A DNA stretch of 6,208 nt, taken from NCBI GenBank assembly GCA_900313875.1, contig OMSY01000198.1, positions 1 to 6,208 on the forward strand. Direction: 5' to 3'. Shown here piece after piece: positions 1 through 5,498 of the stretch. The position numbers and the translations under genes were made by a program. The DNA is from an uncultured Actinomycetes bacterium (lineage in GTDB: Bacteria; Actinomycetota; Coriobacteriia; Coriobacteriales; RUG844). Numbering within the stretch: position 1 is the first letter of the stretch; the number at the start of each line of letters is the position of its first letter. The notes beneath the pieces were generated by a model, which did not search any database, was not told the origin of the DNA, and was given only the letters and a program-made list of their open reading frames with translations.

Positions 1-1168
1 CCGTCGTGGCCACCACCGTCGCCGCACCATGCGAACCGAGCGCACCAGCTGCGGTGAGGAACACCACGTACGTGGGTGAGTTGTCCAGGAAACTCGAGAG
101 CATACCGGTCGACCAGAAGAACTTGAGGGGCGAGTCGATGCCGATGCTGCCGCCATAGGTGCGGAGCAGGGCGAGTGCCGGGATCATCGTGATGAAGATG
201 CCGATGAAGAGCTTGGCGACCTCCGCGATGGGCTCCCATTCGAAGTTGTTGCGCTTGCGCAGGTCCTTGCCCGTGGTCACGAGCGAGAGGAGCATCGCGA
301 TGAGGATGATACCGATCTGGACGAAGTAGTCGATGCCGACATGTACACCCTCGATGTCGAATCCGTACGTCTTGCCCGTTGCGGGATTGACGCAGGCATC
401 CATCTGCGGGATGAGCCCGTTGAGGATGACGGCGACGATGATGAGGGCGAGGAAGATGAAGTTGTGTGCGCCCTCGATGCGGATGGGGGTGCGCTCATCC
501 GCACTGTCGGCAAGCTCGAGTGCCTCCTTGCCGGCCTTGCCTTCCTTCTTGATGTAATGGCGGTCTACGAAGACGAATGCCACCAGCAGGATGGCGGTGT
601 TGACGAGCAGGAGCGGCCAGATGTGCGCGATCGTCCAGAAGAAGGGAACGCCGCGCAGGTAGCCGAGGAACAGCGGGGGGTCGCCGAGCGGGGTGAGGCA
701 GCCGCCGATGTTGGCGACCAGGAAGATGAAGAACACGACGATGTGTGCCTTGTGCTTGCGCCAATGGTTCGCACGTAGCAGCGGCCGGATGAGGAGCATG
801 GCCGCGCCGGTCGTGCCCGTCCAGCTGGCGAGTGCGGTGCCGATGAGCAGGAAGATCACGTTGTTCCGCGTGGTGCCCACGATCGTACCCTTGATGTGGA
901 TACCACCGGCAACCGTGAAGAGGCCCAACAGCAGCACGATGAACGGTATGTAGTCCCCGATGATGGTCTCGGAGAGCTGTTCCGCTGTGATCGAGAATCC
1001 GTAGGCGATGGTGAACGGGATAAGGAAGAGCAACGACCAGATGACGGACGCGAGCAGCTCATGCTTCTCCCACCATTCCCCGAAGGCGAGCGGCATGATG
1101 GCGATGGACAGGAGCATGCCCACGAAGGGGATGATGCTCCAGAAAGGAAGGGTCGAACCCAGATCCAT
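1..1168 (-). CDS. CitMHS/NhaD-type secondary transporter (putative sodium:proton antiporter or citrate-like carrier), C-terminus cut by window edge
   Basis: This is an integral membrane carrier of the ion transporter (ArsB/NhaD/CitMHS) superfamily. It probably exchanges cations for protons or carries a carboxylate across the cytoplasmic membrane. I read 389 codons without a stop. The start ATG (1166-1168) has an AAAGGGG ribosome site five bases upstream. Hydrophobic segments lie near residues 10-28, 40-58, 73-92, 104-128, 142-168, 175-201, 235-253, 280-298 and 317-335. Two superfamily-like re-entrant signatures are visible: ANIGGCLTPLGDPPLFLGY at 152-170, and SSFLDNSPTYVVF at 358-370. These resemble the proteins usually named 'sodium:proton antiporter' (Pfam CitMHS_2, from memory). 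A charged cytoplasmic loop rich in K, E and D spans about 203-233. Relatives are roughly 450-490 residues, so about 60-100 residues should lie beyond the left edge. The substrate cannot be read from sequence. A 260-bp gap separates it from the upstream gene, so it may have its own promoter. Confidence 0.85.
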   Translation of the reverse strand, partial: MDLGSTLPFWSIIPFVGMLLSIAIMPLAFGEWWEKHELLASVIWSLLFLIPFTIAYGFSITAEQLSETIIGDYIPFIVLLLGLFTVAGGIHIKGTIVGTTRNNVIFLLIGTALASWTGTTGAAMLLIRPLLRANHWRKHKAHIVVFFIFLVANIGGCLTPLGDPPLFLGYLRGVPFFWTIAHIWPLLLVNTAILLVAFVFVDRHYIKKEGKAGKEALELADSADERTPIRIEGAHNFIFLALIIVAVILNGLIPQMDACVNPATGKTYGFDIEGVHVGIDYFVQIGIILIAMLLSLVTTGKDLRKRNNFEWEPIAEVAKLFIGIFITMIPALALLRTYGGSIGIDSPLKFFWSTGMLSSFLDNSPTYVVFLTAAGALGSHGAATVVATT

Positions 1169-1428
1169 GTGTACCCCTTTGTCGGAAGGTGTCTTCGTGG
1201 AACCCCGTCACTGTACCATGCTGTCATGCAGCAGGAGGGAGGGGCCCTACCCGTCGTCAGGCGAATGATATGTGTGGGTGTTCCCGCCGGTGTCGGGGAA
1301 CAGCGTTGCCGGGCACCTGTGGTTTCCCGGTCGTGCTGCAAGCAAACCCAGCCATCGAGGGCAGAGCGCACCTGAGTTCCCCTGGCCCATGCGGATGGGA
1401 TGGAAGGTGTGCCGGTGTCGTCAGGCGC
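1169..1428. other. 260-bp intergenic region between the cpYpsA gene and the transporter; no gene seen
   Basis: I find no convincing gene here. On the minus strand it should hold the end of the upstream transcript and the transporter promoter. A possible -10 box on the minus strand reads TACAGT (plus-strand 1210-1215), about 42 bases before the transporter start, but no good -35 box stands in front of it. A small hairpin at 1386-1399 (CCCAT, 4-base loop GCGG, ATGGG) lies about 30 bases past the cpYpsA stop. It has no T-run, so it is only a weak terminator candidate. Two short direct repeats are listed separately. No riboswitch or tRNA fold was recognised. Confidence 0.5.
1253..1427. repeat. 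Short direct repeats in the intergenic region (11-mer and 10-mer)
   Basis: The 11-mer GTCGTCAGGCG occurs at 1253-1263 and again at 1417-1427. The 10-mer GCCGGTGTCG occurs at 1286-1295 and again at 1411-1420. At the right-hand site the two overlap to make one 17-base block (1411-1427). At the left they are separate and in the opposite order. The right block ends directly before the cpYpsA stop codon (1429-1431). The copies are exact. Whether they have any function is unknown. Confidence 0.4.
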
Positions 1429-1908
1429 TCATGCCGAGCGTGTGAGGATGCGGCCGATGATGGCGCGGGCGAGGTCGTAGGCACCGGGGCATTCCTCCTC
1501 GCTCGGCCCCGTGATGTGCAGGTCGAGGCCGTAACCGAGCGAGCCGAGCCACTCGTTGACGCTCCTCACGTCGTCCAGGCTCGAGATGCGCAGGACCCGG
1601 CGCACATATGCGGTGGTGTGTGGCATGACCATGCGCGTGAGGGAGGCGGGGGCGTTCATCGGGGAGATGATGAGGGTCGCATGGGAGTCACGGACGTTCC
1701 ATTCGATGGCATCGGTTCCTGCGTCGGCGGGCATCTCGCGGAGTTCGGGATACTTGTCCCTGATACCCGGCGGCTTCGGGAATCCGTCGGTGATGCCTCT
1801 GGGAGGGCACCAGCCGGTGATGGGGACGTGGTAGGTCCTTGCCGCATTGAGCGCAGCGCGCTCGGTGCCCGACCTGCCGCTGTTGCGGATGAATGCGATA
1901 CGGTCCAT
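1429..1908 (-). CDS. Circularly permuted YpsA-like SLOG family protein (putative molybdenum carrier family)
   Basis: A 159-residue soluble cytoplasmic protein with no signal peptide or membrane segment. It matches the cpYpsA / 'putative molybdenum carrier' group (Pfam MoCo_carrier, from memory) of the SLOG Rossmann-like superfamily, whose members are thought to bind nucleotides or related ligands. Matching blocks in order are an N-terminal glycine loop ending in ERAAL (9-20), GWCPPRG (32-38), a KYPELRE segment (52-58), EWNVRDS (69-75), and a C-terminal GPSEEECPGAY (134-144). The length is normal for the family. One oddity is that the usual GGQTG loop reads SGRSGT here, so ligand binding may be changed. 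The start ATG at 1906-1908 has GAGGAG six bases upstream. The gene begins 27 bases after the DUF711 stop on the same strand, so the two are probably co-transcribed. The ligand and the cellular role are unknown, and the link to molybdenum is only a family name. Confidence 0.8.
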   Translation of the reverse strand: MDRIAFIRNSGRSGTERAALNAARTYHVPITGWCPPRGITDGFPKPPGIRDKYPELREMPADAGTDAIEWNVRDSHATLIISPMNAPASLTRMVMPHTTAYVRRVLRISSLDDVRSVNEWLGSLGYGLDLHITGPSEEECPGAYDLARAIIGRILTRSA

Positions 1909-1935
1909 GATGTCTCCTCGTCTCCTAACCGGATG

Positions 1936-3300
1936 TCAGTTCTTCAGGCTGTTGAGCGGTGCGGGGAAATGCCCTCCCCTGCGGGCGAACACGGTGCCTG
2001 CGTGGCGGTTCACGTCCATGATGGGGGCGCTTCCAAGCAAGCCACCGAATTCGAGGCGTTCCCCTGCGGACTTGCCGATGGCGGGGATGAGGCGCACGGC
2101 GGTGGTCTTGTTGTTGATGACGCCGATGGCGCATTCGTCGGCGATGATGCCGAAGATGGTCTCGGCGTCCACGTCCCCGGGTATGGCGATCATGTCGAGG
2201 CCGACCGAGCAGACGCAGGTCATTGCCTCGAGCTTCTCGATGGTGAGCGCTCCACGCTCGGCAGCACGGATCATCCCCTCGTCCTCCGAGACGGGGATGA
2301 AGGCGCCTGAAAGGCCCCCGACCGAGGAGCTTGCCATGACCCCACCCTTCTTGACGGCATCGTTGAGCAGGGCGAGCGCCGCTGTGGTGCCCGGTCCTCC
2401 GCAGGTGCCGACCCCGATGGTCTCGAGGATGTCGGCCACGCTGTCCCCACGGGCAGGGGTCGGCGCAAGCGAGAGGTCGATGATGCCCATCGGGACATCG
2501 AGACGCCTGCTCGCCTCGCGGGCCATGAGCTCACCAGCGCGTGTGATGCGGAATGCCGTGCGCTTGATCTCCTCGGCGATGTCCGTGATGGTCGCGTCCT
2601 TGGGCAGGTTCTCGAGGGCGGCGTGCACCACGCCCGGACCGGAGACGCCGACATTGATGACGGTGTCGCTCTCGCCGCCGCCGTGGATGGCGCCTGCCAT
2701 GAACGGGTTGTCCTCCACCATGTTGGCGAACACCACGAGCTTGGCGCAGCCGATGCTGTCACGGTCCGCAGTCGCGCGTGCCGTCTCGAGGATCGTCTCC
2801 CCCAACATGAACGCGGCATCCATGTTGATGCCGGCCCGCGTGGAGGCGACGTTGATCGAGGAGCAGACGCGGTCCGTGACCGCCAGCGCATGTGGGATGG
2901 ACTCGATGAGCCGGCGGTCCGCCTCGGTCATGCCCTTCTGGACAAGGGCGGAGAAGCCGCCCACGAAGTCGACCCCGACGTTCTTCCCGGCATCGTCGAG
3001 CGCCTTGGCGATGGGGGTGAGGTCAGCTGCGGTCGTGGCCGCGCAGATCTCCGCGGTGGGCGTCACGGAGATGCGACGGTTGACGATGGGGATCCCGAAC
3101 TCGCTTTCGAGGTCCTCTGCCGTCTCGACGAGGTGCTCCGCACGTGTGCAGAGCAGGTCGTAGACGCGTCGTGCCATGATGTCGATGTCCTCATGCGTGC
3201 ACGACCGCGTGGAGATGCCCATCGTGATGGTGCGGATATCGAGGTTCTGCTTGGACACCATGTTGAGTGTCTGGATGACTTCCTGTGGGGTGATTTGCAC
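1936..3300 (-). CDS. UPF0210 / DUF711 (PFL) family protein
   Basis: A full-length 454-residue cytoplasmic protein of the UPF0210/DUF711 family. Members are described as having a fold like pyruvate formate-lyase, but their biochemical role is unknown. It aligns end to end, from memory, with typical members: [11 protein letters not shown] (20-30), [13 protein letters not shown] (69-81), [11 protein letters not shown] (113-123), [17 protein letters not shown] (145-161), [15 protein letters not shown] (190-204), [11 protein letters not shown] (215-225), [15 protein letters not shown] (275-289), [20 protein letters not shown] (319-338), [13 protein letters not shown] (364-376) and the C-terminal [10 protein letters not shown] see no glycyl-radical signature near the C-terminus, so it should not be a radical enzyme of the PFL type. 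C146 and C364 lie in strongly conserved blocks. The start is GTG (3298-3300), with AGAGG seven bases upstream, and it fits the family N-terminus. The small ACT-domain gene often found next to DUF711 is not adjacent. The downstream neighbour is instead a SLOG-like gene. Confidence 0.93.
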   Translation of the reverse strand: MQITPQEVIQTLNMVSKQNLDIRTITMGISTRSCTHEDIDIMARRVYDLLCTRAEHLVETAEDLESEFGIPIVNRRISVTPTAEICAATTAADLTPIAKALDDAGKNVGVDFVGGFSALVQKGMTEADRRLIESIPHALAVTDRVCSSINVASTRAGINMDAAFMLGETILETARATADRDSIGCAKLVVFANMVEDNPFMAGAIHGGGESDTVINVGVSGPGVVHAALENLPKDATITDIAEEIKRTAFRITRAGELMAREASRRLDVPMGIIDLSLAPTPARGDSVADILETIGVGTCGGPGTTAALALLNDAVKKGGVMASSSVGGLSGAFIPVSEDEGMIRAAERGALTIEKLEAMTCVCSVGLDMIAIPGDVDAETIFGIIADECAIGVINNKTTAVRLIPAIGKSAGERLEFGGLLGSAPIMDVNRHAGTVFARRGGHFPAPLNSLKN

Positions 3301-3339
3301 GAGGCACCTCTCGTCATGCGCTGGGCCGGTATGTGGACC

Positions 3340-3348
3340 AGTCTAGCA
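3340..3348 (-). promoter_or_regulatory. Candidate extended -10 promoter for the DUF711 operon
   Basis: Read on the minus strand this is TGC TAGACT: a TG element one base before a hexamer matching TATAAT at four of six positions. It lies 39 bases upstream of the GTG start, which would give a leader of roughly 30 bases. No good -35 box is seen, although an extended -10 can work without one. It sits just downstream of the stem-loop at 3355-3395, as expected for a new transcription unit. The call is tentative. Confidence 0.3.
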
Positions 3349-3354
3349 TGATTG

Positions 3355-3395
3355 GCTTCCCCTTTGCCCTCCTTGCTACGTGGGGCAGGGGAAGC
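3355..3395 (-). terminator. Strong stem-loop after the histidine kinase gene, candidate terminator
   Basis: GCTTCCCC (3355-3362) pairs with GGGGAAGC (3388-3395). TGCCC (3365-3369) pairs with GGGCA (3383-3387). This gives 13 base pairs with a two-base bulge and a 13-base loop. The structure starts 38 bases past the kinase stop and ends 54 bases before the DUF711 start. It therefore fits the end of the two-component transcript. No T-run follows on the minus strand (the next bases are CAATCATG), so it is not a classic intrinsic terminator. It could instead be a U-less terminator or an RNA processing or stability element. Confidence 0.5.
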
Positions 3396-3432
3396 ATCTC
3401 GAGGGCGGGGTTCCGTTGGAAGATGGCGCGCG

Positions 3433-4491
3433 TCAGTCCCTCGGGCCGATGGAGGGGATGGCGACGAGGAAACAGGCGCCTCCGGAGGGGATGTTGAAGG
3501 CGGTGACCTTGCCATCATGTGCGGTCACGATGGACTTGACGATGGCGAGTCCGAGACCGGCCCCGCCGGTTGCGGACTGACGGCTCTTGTCCGCACGGTA
3601 GAAGCGGTCGAAGAGGCGTGTGGGGTCGACGTCCCCGAAGCCCGGTCCGTCGTCGGAGACCGTGATGACGCTCTGCCCGCTGACGCCGGCCAGTTCCACG
3701 CGCACATGGCTTTCGGCGAACCGGCTCGCGTTCTCGATGAGGTTGACGAGTACCTGGGTGAGCCGGTCGCGGTTGCCGAGGACGTCAGGTGCCTCGCCGC
3801 CGATGGTGAGCGCGACCTCGCGGTCCTCGAGAAGCGGCTCGAGGGTGTCATGCACATCCTCCACGATCTCGCGGAGGTTGAGCCGTTTCCAGTTGGGCCG
3901 GTCGGCCTCGGCATCGATCCTCTGGAGGTCGAGCAGGTCGTTGGCCAACCGGGTGAGGCGGCTGCATTCGCGGATGATGGATTCGAGGAAATGCATCCGC
4001 ATGTCATCGGGGACATCGTCCTGCATGAGCGTCTCGGCATAGCCGCGGATGCCCGTGAGAGGGGTGCGTATCTCGTGCGACACGTCGGAGACGAACTGGG
4101 CCTGCCGCTGCTCCTCGGCATGCAGTTCGGCGATGGCGGTACGGGTGGAGGTGGTGATCGCCTGCAGCGACTCACCGAGGTCGACCACCTCCGAAGGACC
4201 GTTCTGCAACCGGAAATCGACGTTGTAGTCGCCCTGCACGAAGCGCGTCGCGCGTTCGTTGAGGTCCTCGATGGGCTTGCCGTACTTCCGTGCGACCATC
4301 GTGCTCAGCACGAAACCGATCAGGAACATGACGACGGCGGCGGCCACCATCATGATGCGGTGGTCGATGAGGGGTTCGGGCAGTTGCAACAGGAAGAAGC
4401 CGATGACGAGCGCCACGATGGCGACGACCGTCATCCCCATCCCGAGGCTGATGAACAGCGCCGATGTCTTGCGTGGGGACTTGGAGGACAT
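3433..4491 (-). CDS. Sensor histidine kinase with HAMP domain, partner of the OmpR-type regulator
   Basis: A 352-residue membrane-bound two-component kinase that autophosphorylates on histidine and passes the phosphate to the adjacent regulator. There are two membrane helices, at about 11-36 and 47-66, joined by only about ten residues (LQLPEPLIDHR). A HAMP linker follows at about 66-118. The HisKA dimerisation domain carries the H-box SDVSHEIRTPLTGIRGY, with H139 as the phospho-acceptor. The HATPase_c domain shows the N-box (NLIENASRF, 250-258), G1 (DDGPGFG, 280-286), F-box (LFDRFYR, 293-299) and G2 (GGAGLGLAIVK, 309-319). All catalytic boxes are intact. There is no PAS, GAF or sizeable extracytoplasmic sensor domain, so the signal is probably sensed in or at the membrane or through a partner protein. 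The start ATG lies 9 bases after the regulator stop, and its AGGGGA ribosome site overlaps that TAG stop, suggesting translational coupling. The stimulus and regulon cannot be read from the sequence. Confidence 0.95.
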   Translation of the reverse strand: MSSKSPRKTSALFISLGMGMTVVAIVALVIGFFLLQLPEPLIDHRIMMVAAAVVMFLIGFVLSTMVARKYGKPIEDLNERATRFVQGDYNVDFRLQNGPSEVVDLGESLQAITTSTRTAIAELHAEEQRQAQFVSDVSHEIRTPLTGIRGYAETLMQDDVPDDMRMHFLESIIRECSRLTRLANDLLDLQRIDAEADRPNWKRLNLREIVEDVHDTLEPLLEDREVALTIGGEAPDVLGNRDRLTQVLVNLIENASRFAESHVRVELAGVSGQSVITVSDDGPGFGDVDPTRLFDRFYRADKSRQSATGGAGLGLAIVKSIVTAHDGKVTAFNIPSGGACFLVAIPSIGPRD

Positions 4492-4500
4492 CCGCGTCCC

Positions 4501-5211
4501 CTAGACGACCTTGAAGCGATATCCGTAACCGCGTACCGTCTCGATGAGACCGGGGTCGATACCTGCTGCCAGAAGCTTGTCACGCAGGCGCTTGACGTGG
4601 GTGTCCACCGTCTTCGTCTCGACGAGGTACTCCCATCCCCAGGCATCGCGGAGGAGCTGGTCGCGGGAGAGCACCTTGCCGGCGTGCTTGAGGAGCGTGG
4701 CCAGCAACTCGAACTCGCGTGGGGTGAGGTCGATGGGGCCGTTCTCGCTCTCGGCGGTATGCGCACCCTCGTCAAGGCGGATGCCGCTGACGTCGAGGAT
4801 GCCGGTGTCCTGTTCGGCAGCTACCGATTCGGTCTGTGCGGAGCGGCGGAGAAGTGCCTTGACCCGGGCGATGAGCTCGCGGACGCCGAAAGGCTTGGCA
4901 AGGTAATCATCGCCTCCGATCTCGAGCCCCACGACCTTGTCGAGCTCGGTGTTGCGAGCGGACAGGAACAGCACCGGGATGGTGGAATGGCTGGCGCGGA
5001 TACGGCGGCAGACCTCGTAACCATCGATCCCGGGAAGCATGACGTCGAGAATGACAAGGTCATAGGGGTTCTCGGAGGCCATCTTGACGGCTGAATCGCC
5101 ATCGGTCGCGATGTCTACGATATAACCTTCCTTCTGAAGGTTGTAGGACACGAAGTCGGTGATCGAGGGCTCATCATCGACTGCGAGGATACGTGCGTTC
5201 TGCTCGTTCAT
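4501..5211 (-). CDS. Response regulator of the OmpR/PhoB family
   Basis: A 236-residue DNA-binding response regulator, the first gene of the two-component operon. The receiver domain (about 6-120) has the acidic pair D12/D13, phospho-acceptor D56 in VILDVMLPG, switch residue S84 in LFLSAR and K106 in LAKPFG, so all active residues are present. A linker of about 120-135 leads to an OmpR-type winged helix (about 136-236) with DLTPREFELL (161-170), the recognition-helix block VDTHVKRLRDKL and the C-terminal hairpin TVRGYGYRF. I chose the ATG at 5209-5211 because GGAGG stands five bases upstream of it. An in-frame ATG at 5229 would add six residues (MSFGGA) but lacks a ribosome site, and those six codons would contain the Shine-Dalgarno sequence. 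The protein resembles PhoP/RegX3/WalR-type regulators, but the sequence does not say which, so I give no symbol. It probably phospho-activates or represses its targets and may regulate its own promoter. Confidence 0.96.
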   Translation of the reverse strand: MNEQNARILAVDDEPSITDFVSYNLQKEGYIVDIATDGDSAVKMASENPYDLVILDVMLPGIDGYEVCRRIRASHSTIPVLFLSARNTELDKVVGLEIGGDDYLAKPFGVRELIARVKALLRRSAQTESVAAEQDTGILDVSGIRLDEGAHTAESENGPIDLTPREFELLATLLKHAGKVLSRDQLLRDAWGWEYLVETKTVDTHVKRLRDKLLAAGIDPGLIETVRGYGYRFKVV

Positions 5212-5226
5212 GGCACCTCCAAACGA

Positions 5227-5243
5227 CATGATGGAACTTCATG
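5227..5243. promoter_or_regulatory. Inverted repeat in the leader of the two-component operon, possible operator
   Basis: CATGA (5227-5231) and TCATG (5239-5243) form a dyad with a 7-base spacer. It lies between the candidate -10 box and the regulator ribosome site. Further CATGA copies start at 5240 and 5256. An OmpR-type regulator binding its own leader is a common arrangement, but nothing here proves binding, and five-base arms can arise by chance. Confidence 0.25.
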
Positions 5244-5256
5244 ACACCTGCTATGC

Positions 5257-5286
5257 ATGATACCATCGAGGCTATGTCGCTGTCCC
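5257..5286 (-). promoter_or_regulatory. Candidate sigma70-type promoter for the two-component operon
   Basis: On the minus strand the -10 box reads TATCAT (plus-strand 5257-5262, five of six matches). The -35 box reads GGGACA (5281-5286, four of six), with an 18-base spacer. Transcription would start near 5250, giving a leader of about 40 bases before the ATG at 5211. A weaker plus-strand candidate for coaX lies almost back to back with it: TTCCCA at 5288-5293 and TGTAAT at 5310-5315, 16 bases apart. The region would then be a compact divergent promoter. Confidence 0.45.
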
Positions 5287-5376
5287 ATTCCCATGAGGTG
5301 TCAGAGAGCTGTAATGCAGCTTTTGCGGTTTTGTGACTTGCCTATGTGGGCAGGTTCCCGGTATCGGGGGGAGTGC

Positions 5377-5487
5377 ATGACCGCGGGAAGCCGTACAGGG
5401 CGCGCGATGTTCGGAAAGCGGGTCGGGGGACGTCTGTGCAGGGCCTGGACCTGGTCCTGTGGCGGGGCTCCCGTCCATATGGGATGA
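5377..5487 (+). CDS. Possible 36-residue leader peptide upstream of coaX (doubtful)
   Basis: A short reading frame starts at ATG 5377 with a good GGGGGAG ribosome site three to four bases upstream. It stops at TGA 5485-5487, 11 bases before the coaX start. The peptide is rich in Arg and Gly and has two Trp and two Cys (it ends in APVHMG). It resembles no family I know. It could be a translated leader that influences coaX expression, or simply a chance frame in GC-rich DNA. The close spacing and the ribosome site are the only support. Confidence 0.2.
   Translation: MTAGSRTGRAMFGKRVGGRLCRAWTWSCGGAPVHMG
5439..5459 (+). promoter_or_regulatory. Stem-loop in the coaX leader
   Basis: CAGGGCC (5439-5445) pairs with GGTCCTG (5453-5459) through seven pairs, one of them G-U, around a 7-base loop. 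It ends 39 bases before the coaX start and lies inside the possible 36-residue leader frame. No T-run follows, so it is not an obvious terminator. It may affect translation or RNA stability, or be incidental in GC-rich DNA. Confidence 0.25.
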
Positions 5488-5498
5488 GAGGAAGATAG

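Noticed and set aside
1309..1340. CCGGG/CCCGG inverted repeat in the intergenic region
   Set aside because: The five-base arms are self-complementary GC-rich words with a 12-base loop, which is expected by chance in this composition.
896..1375. A 159-codon plus-strand frame overlapping the transporter start
   Set aside because: It is mostly antisense to the transporter N-terminus, with charged low-complexity content and no ribosome site that stands out.
1189..2310. A 373-codon plus-strand open frame across the cpYpsA and DUF711 genes
   Set aside because: It is antisense to DUF711 and cpYpsA, which match known families along their whole length, and its own product has no recognisable domain.
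1847..3163. A 438-codon plus-strand open frame opposite DUF711
   Set aside because: The Ser/Met/Ala-rich composition is typical of an antisense shadow, and the opposite strand encodes a full-length DUF711 protein.
3352..5094. A 580-codon plus-strand open frame opposite the kinase and regulator genes
   Set aside because: It lies antisense to two unmistakable genes with all their catalytic motifs. Its product is a low-complexity D/E/G/H/R-rich string with no family resemblance. Long antisense frames are expected in GC-rich DNA.
5212..5229. Upstream ATG giving a six-residue longer response regulator
   Set aside because: No ribosome site precedes it, while GGAGG sits at the right distance before the ATG at 5211 that gives the normal family N-terminus.
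5306..5325. AGCTG-TAATG-CAGCT hairpin followed by a few T residues as a terminator or attenuator
   Set aside because: The stem is only five pairs and AT-poor downstream tracts are interrupted (TTTTGCGGTTTT). No gene ends nearby on the plus strand, so support is too weak.
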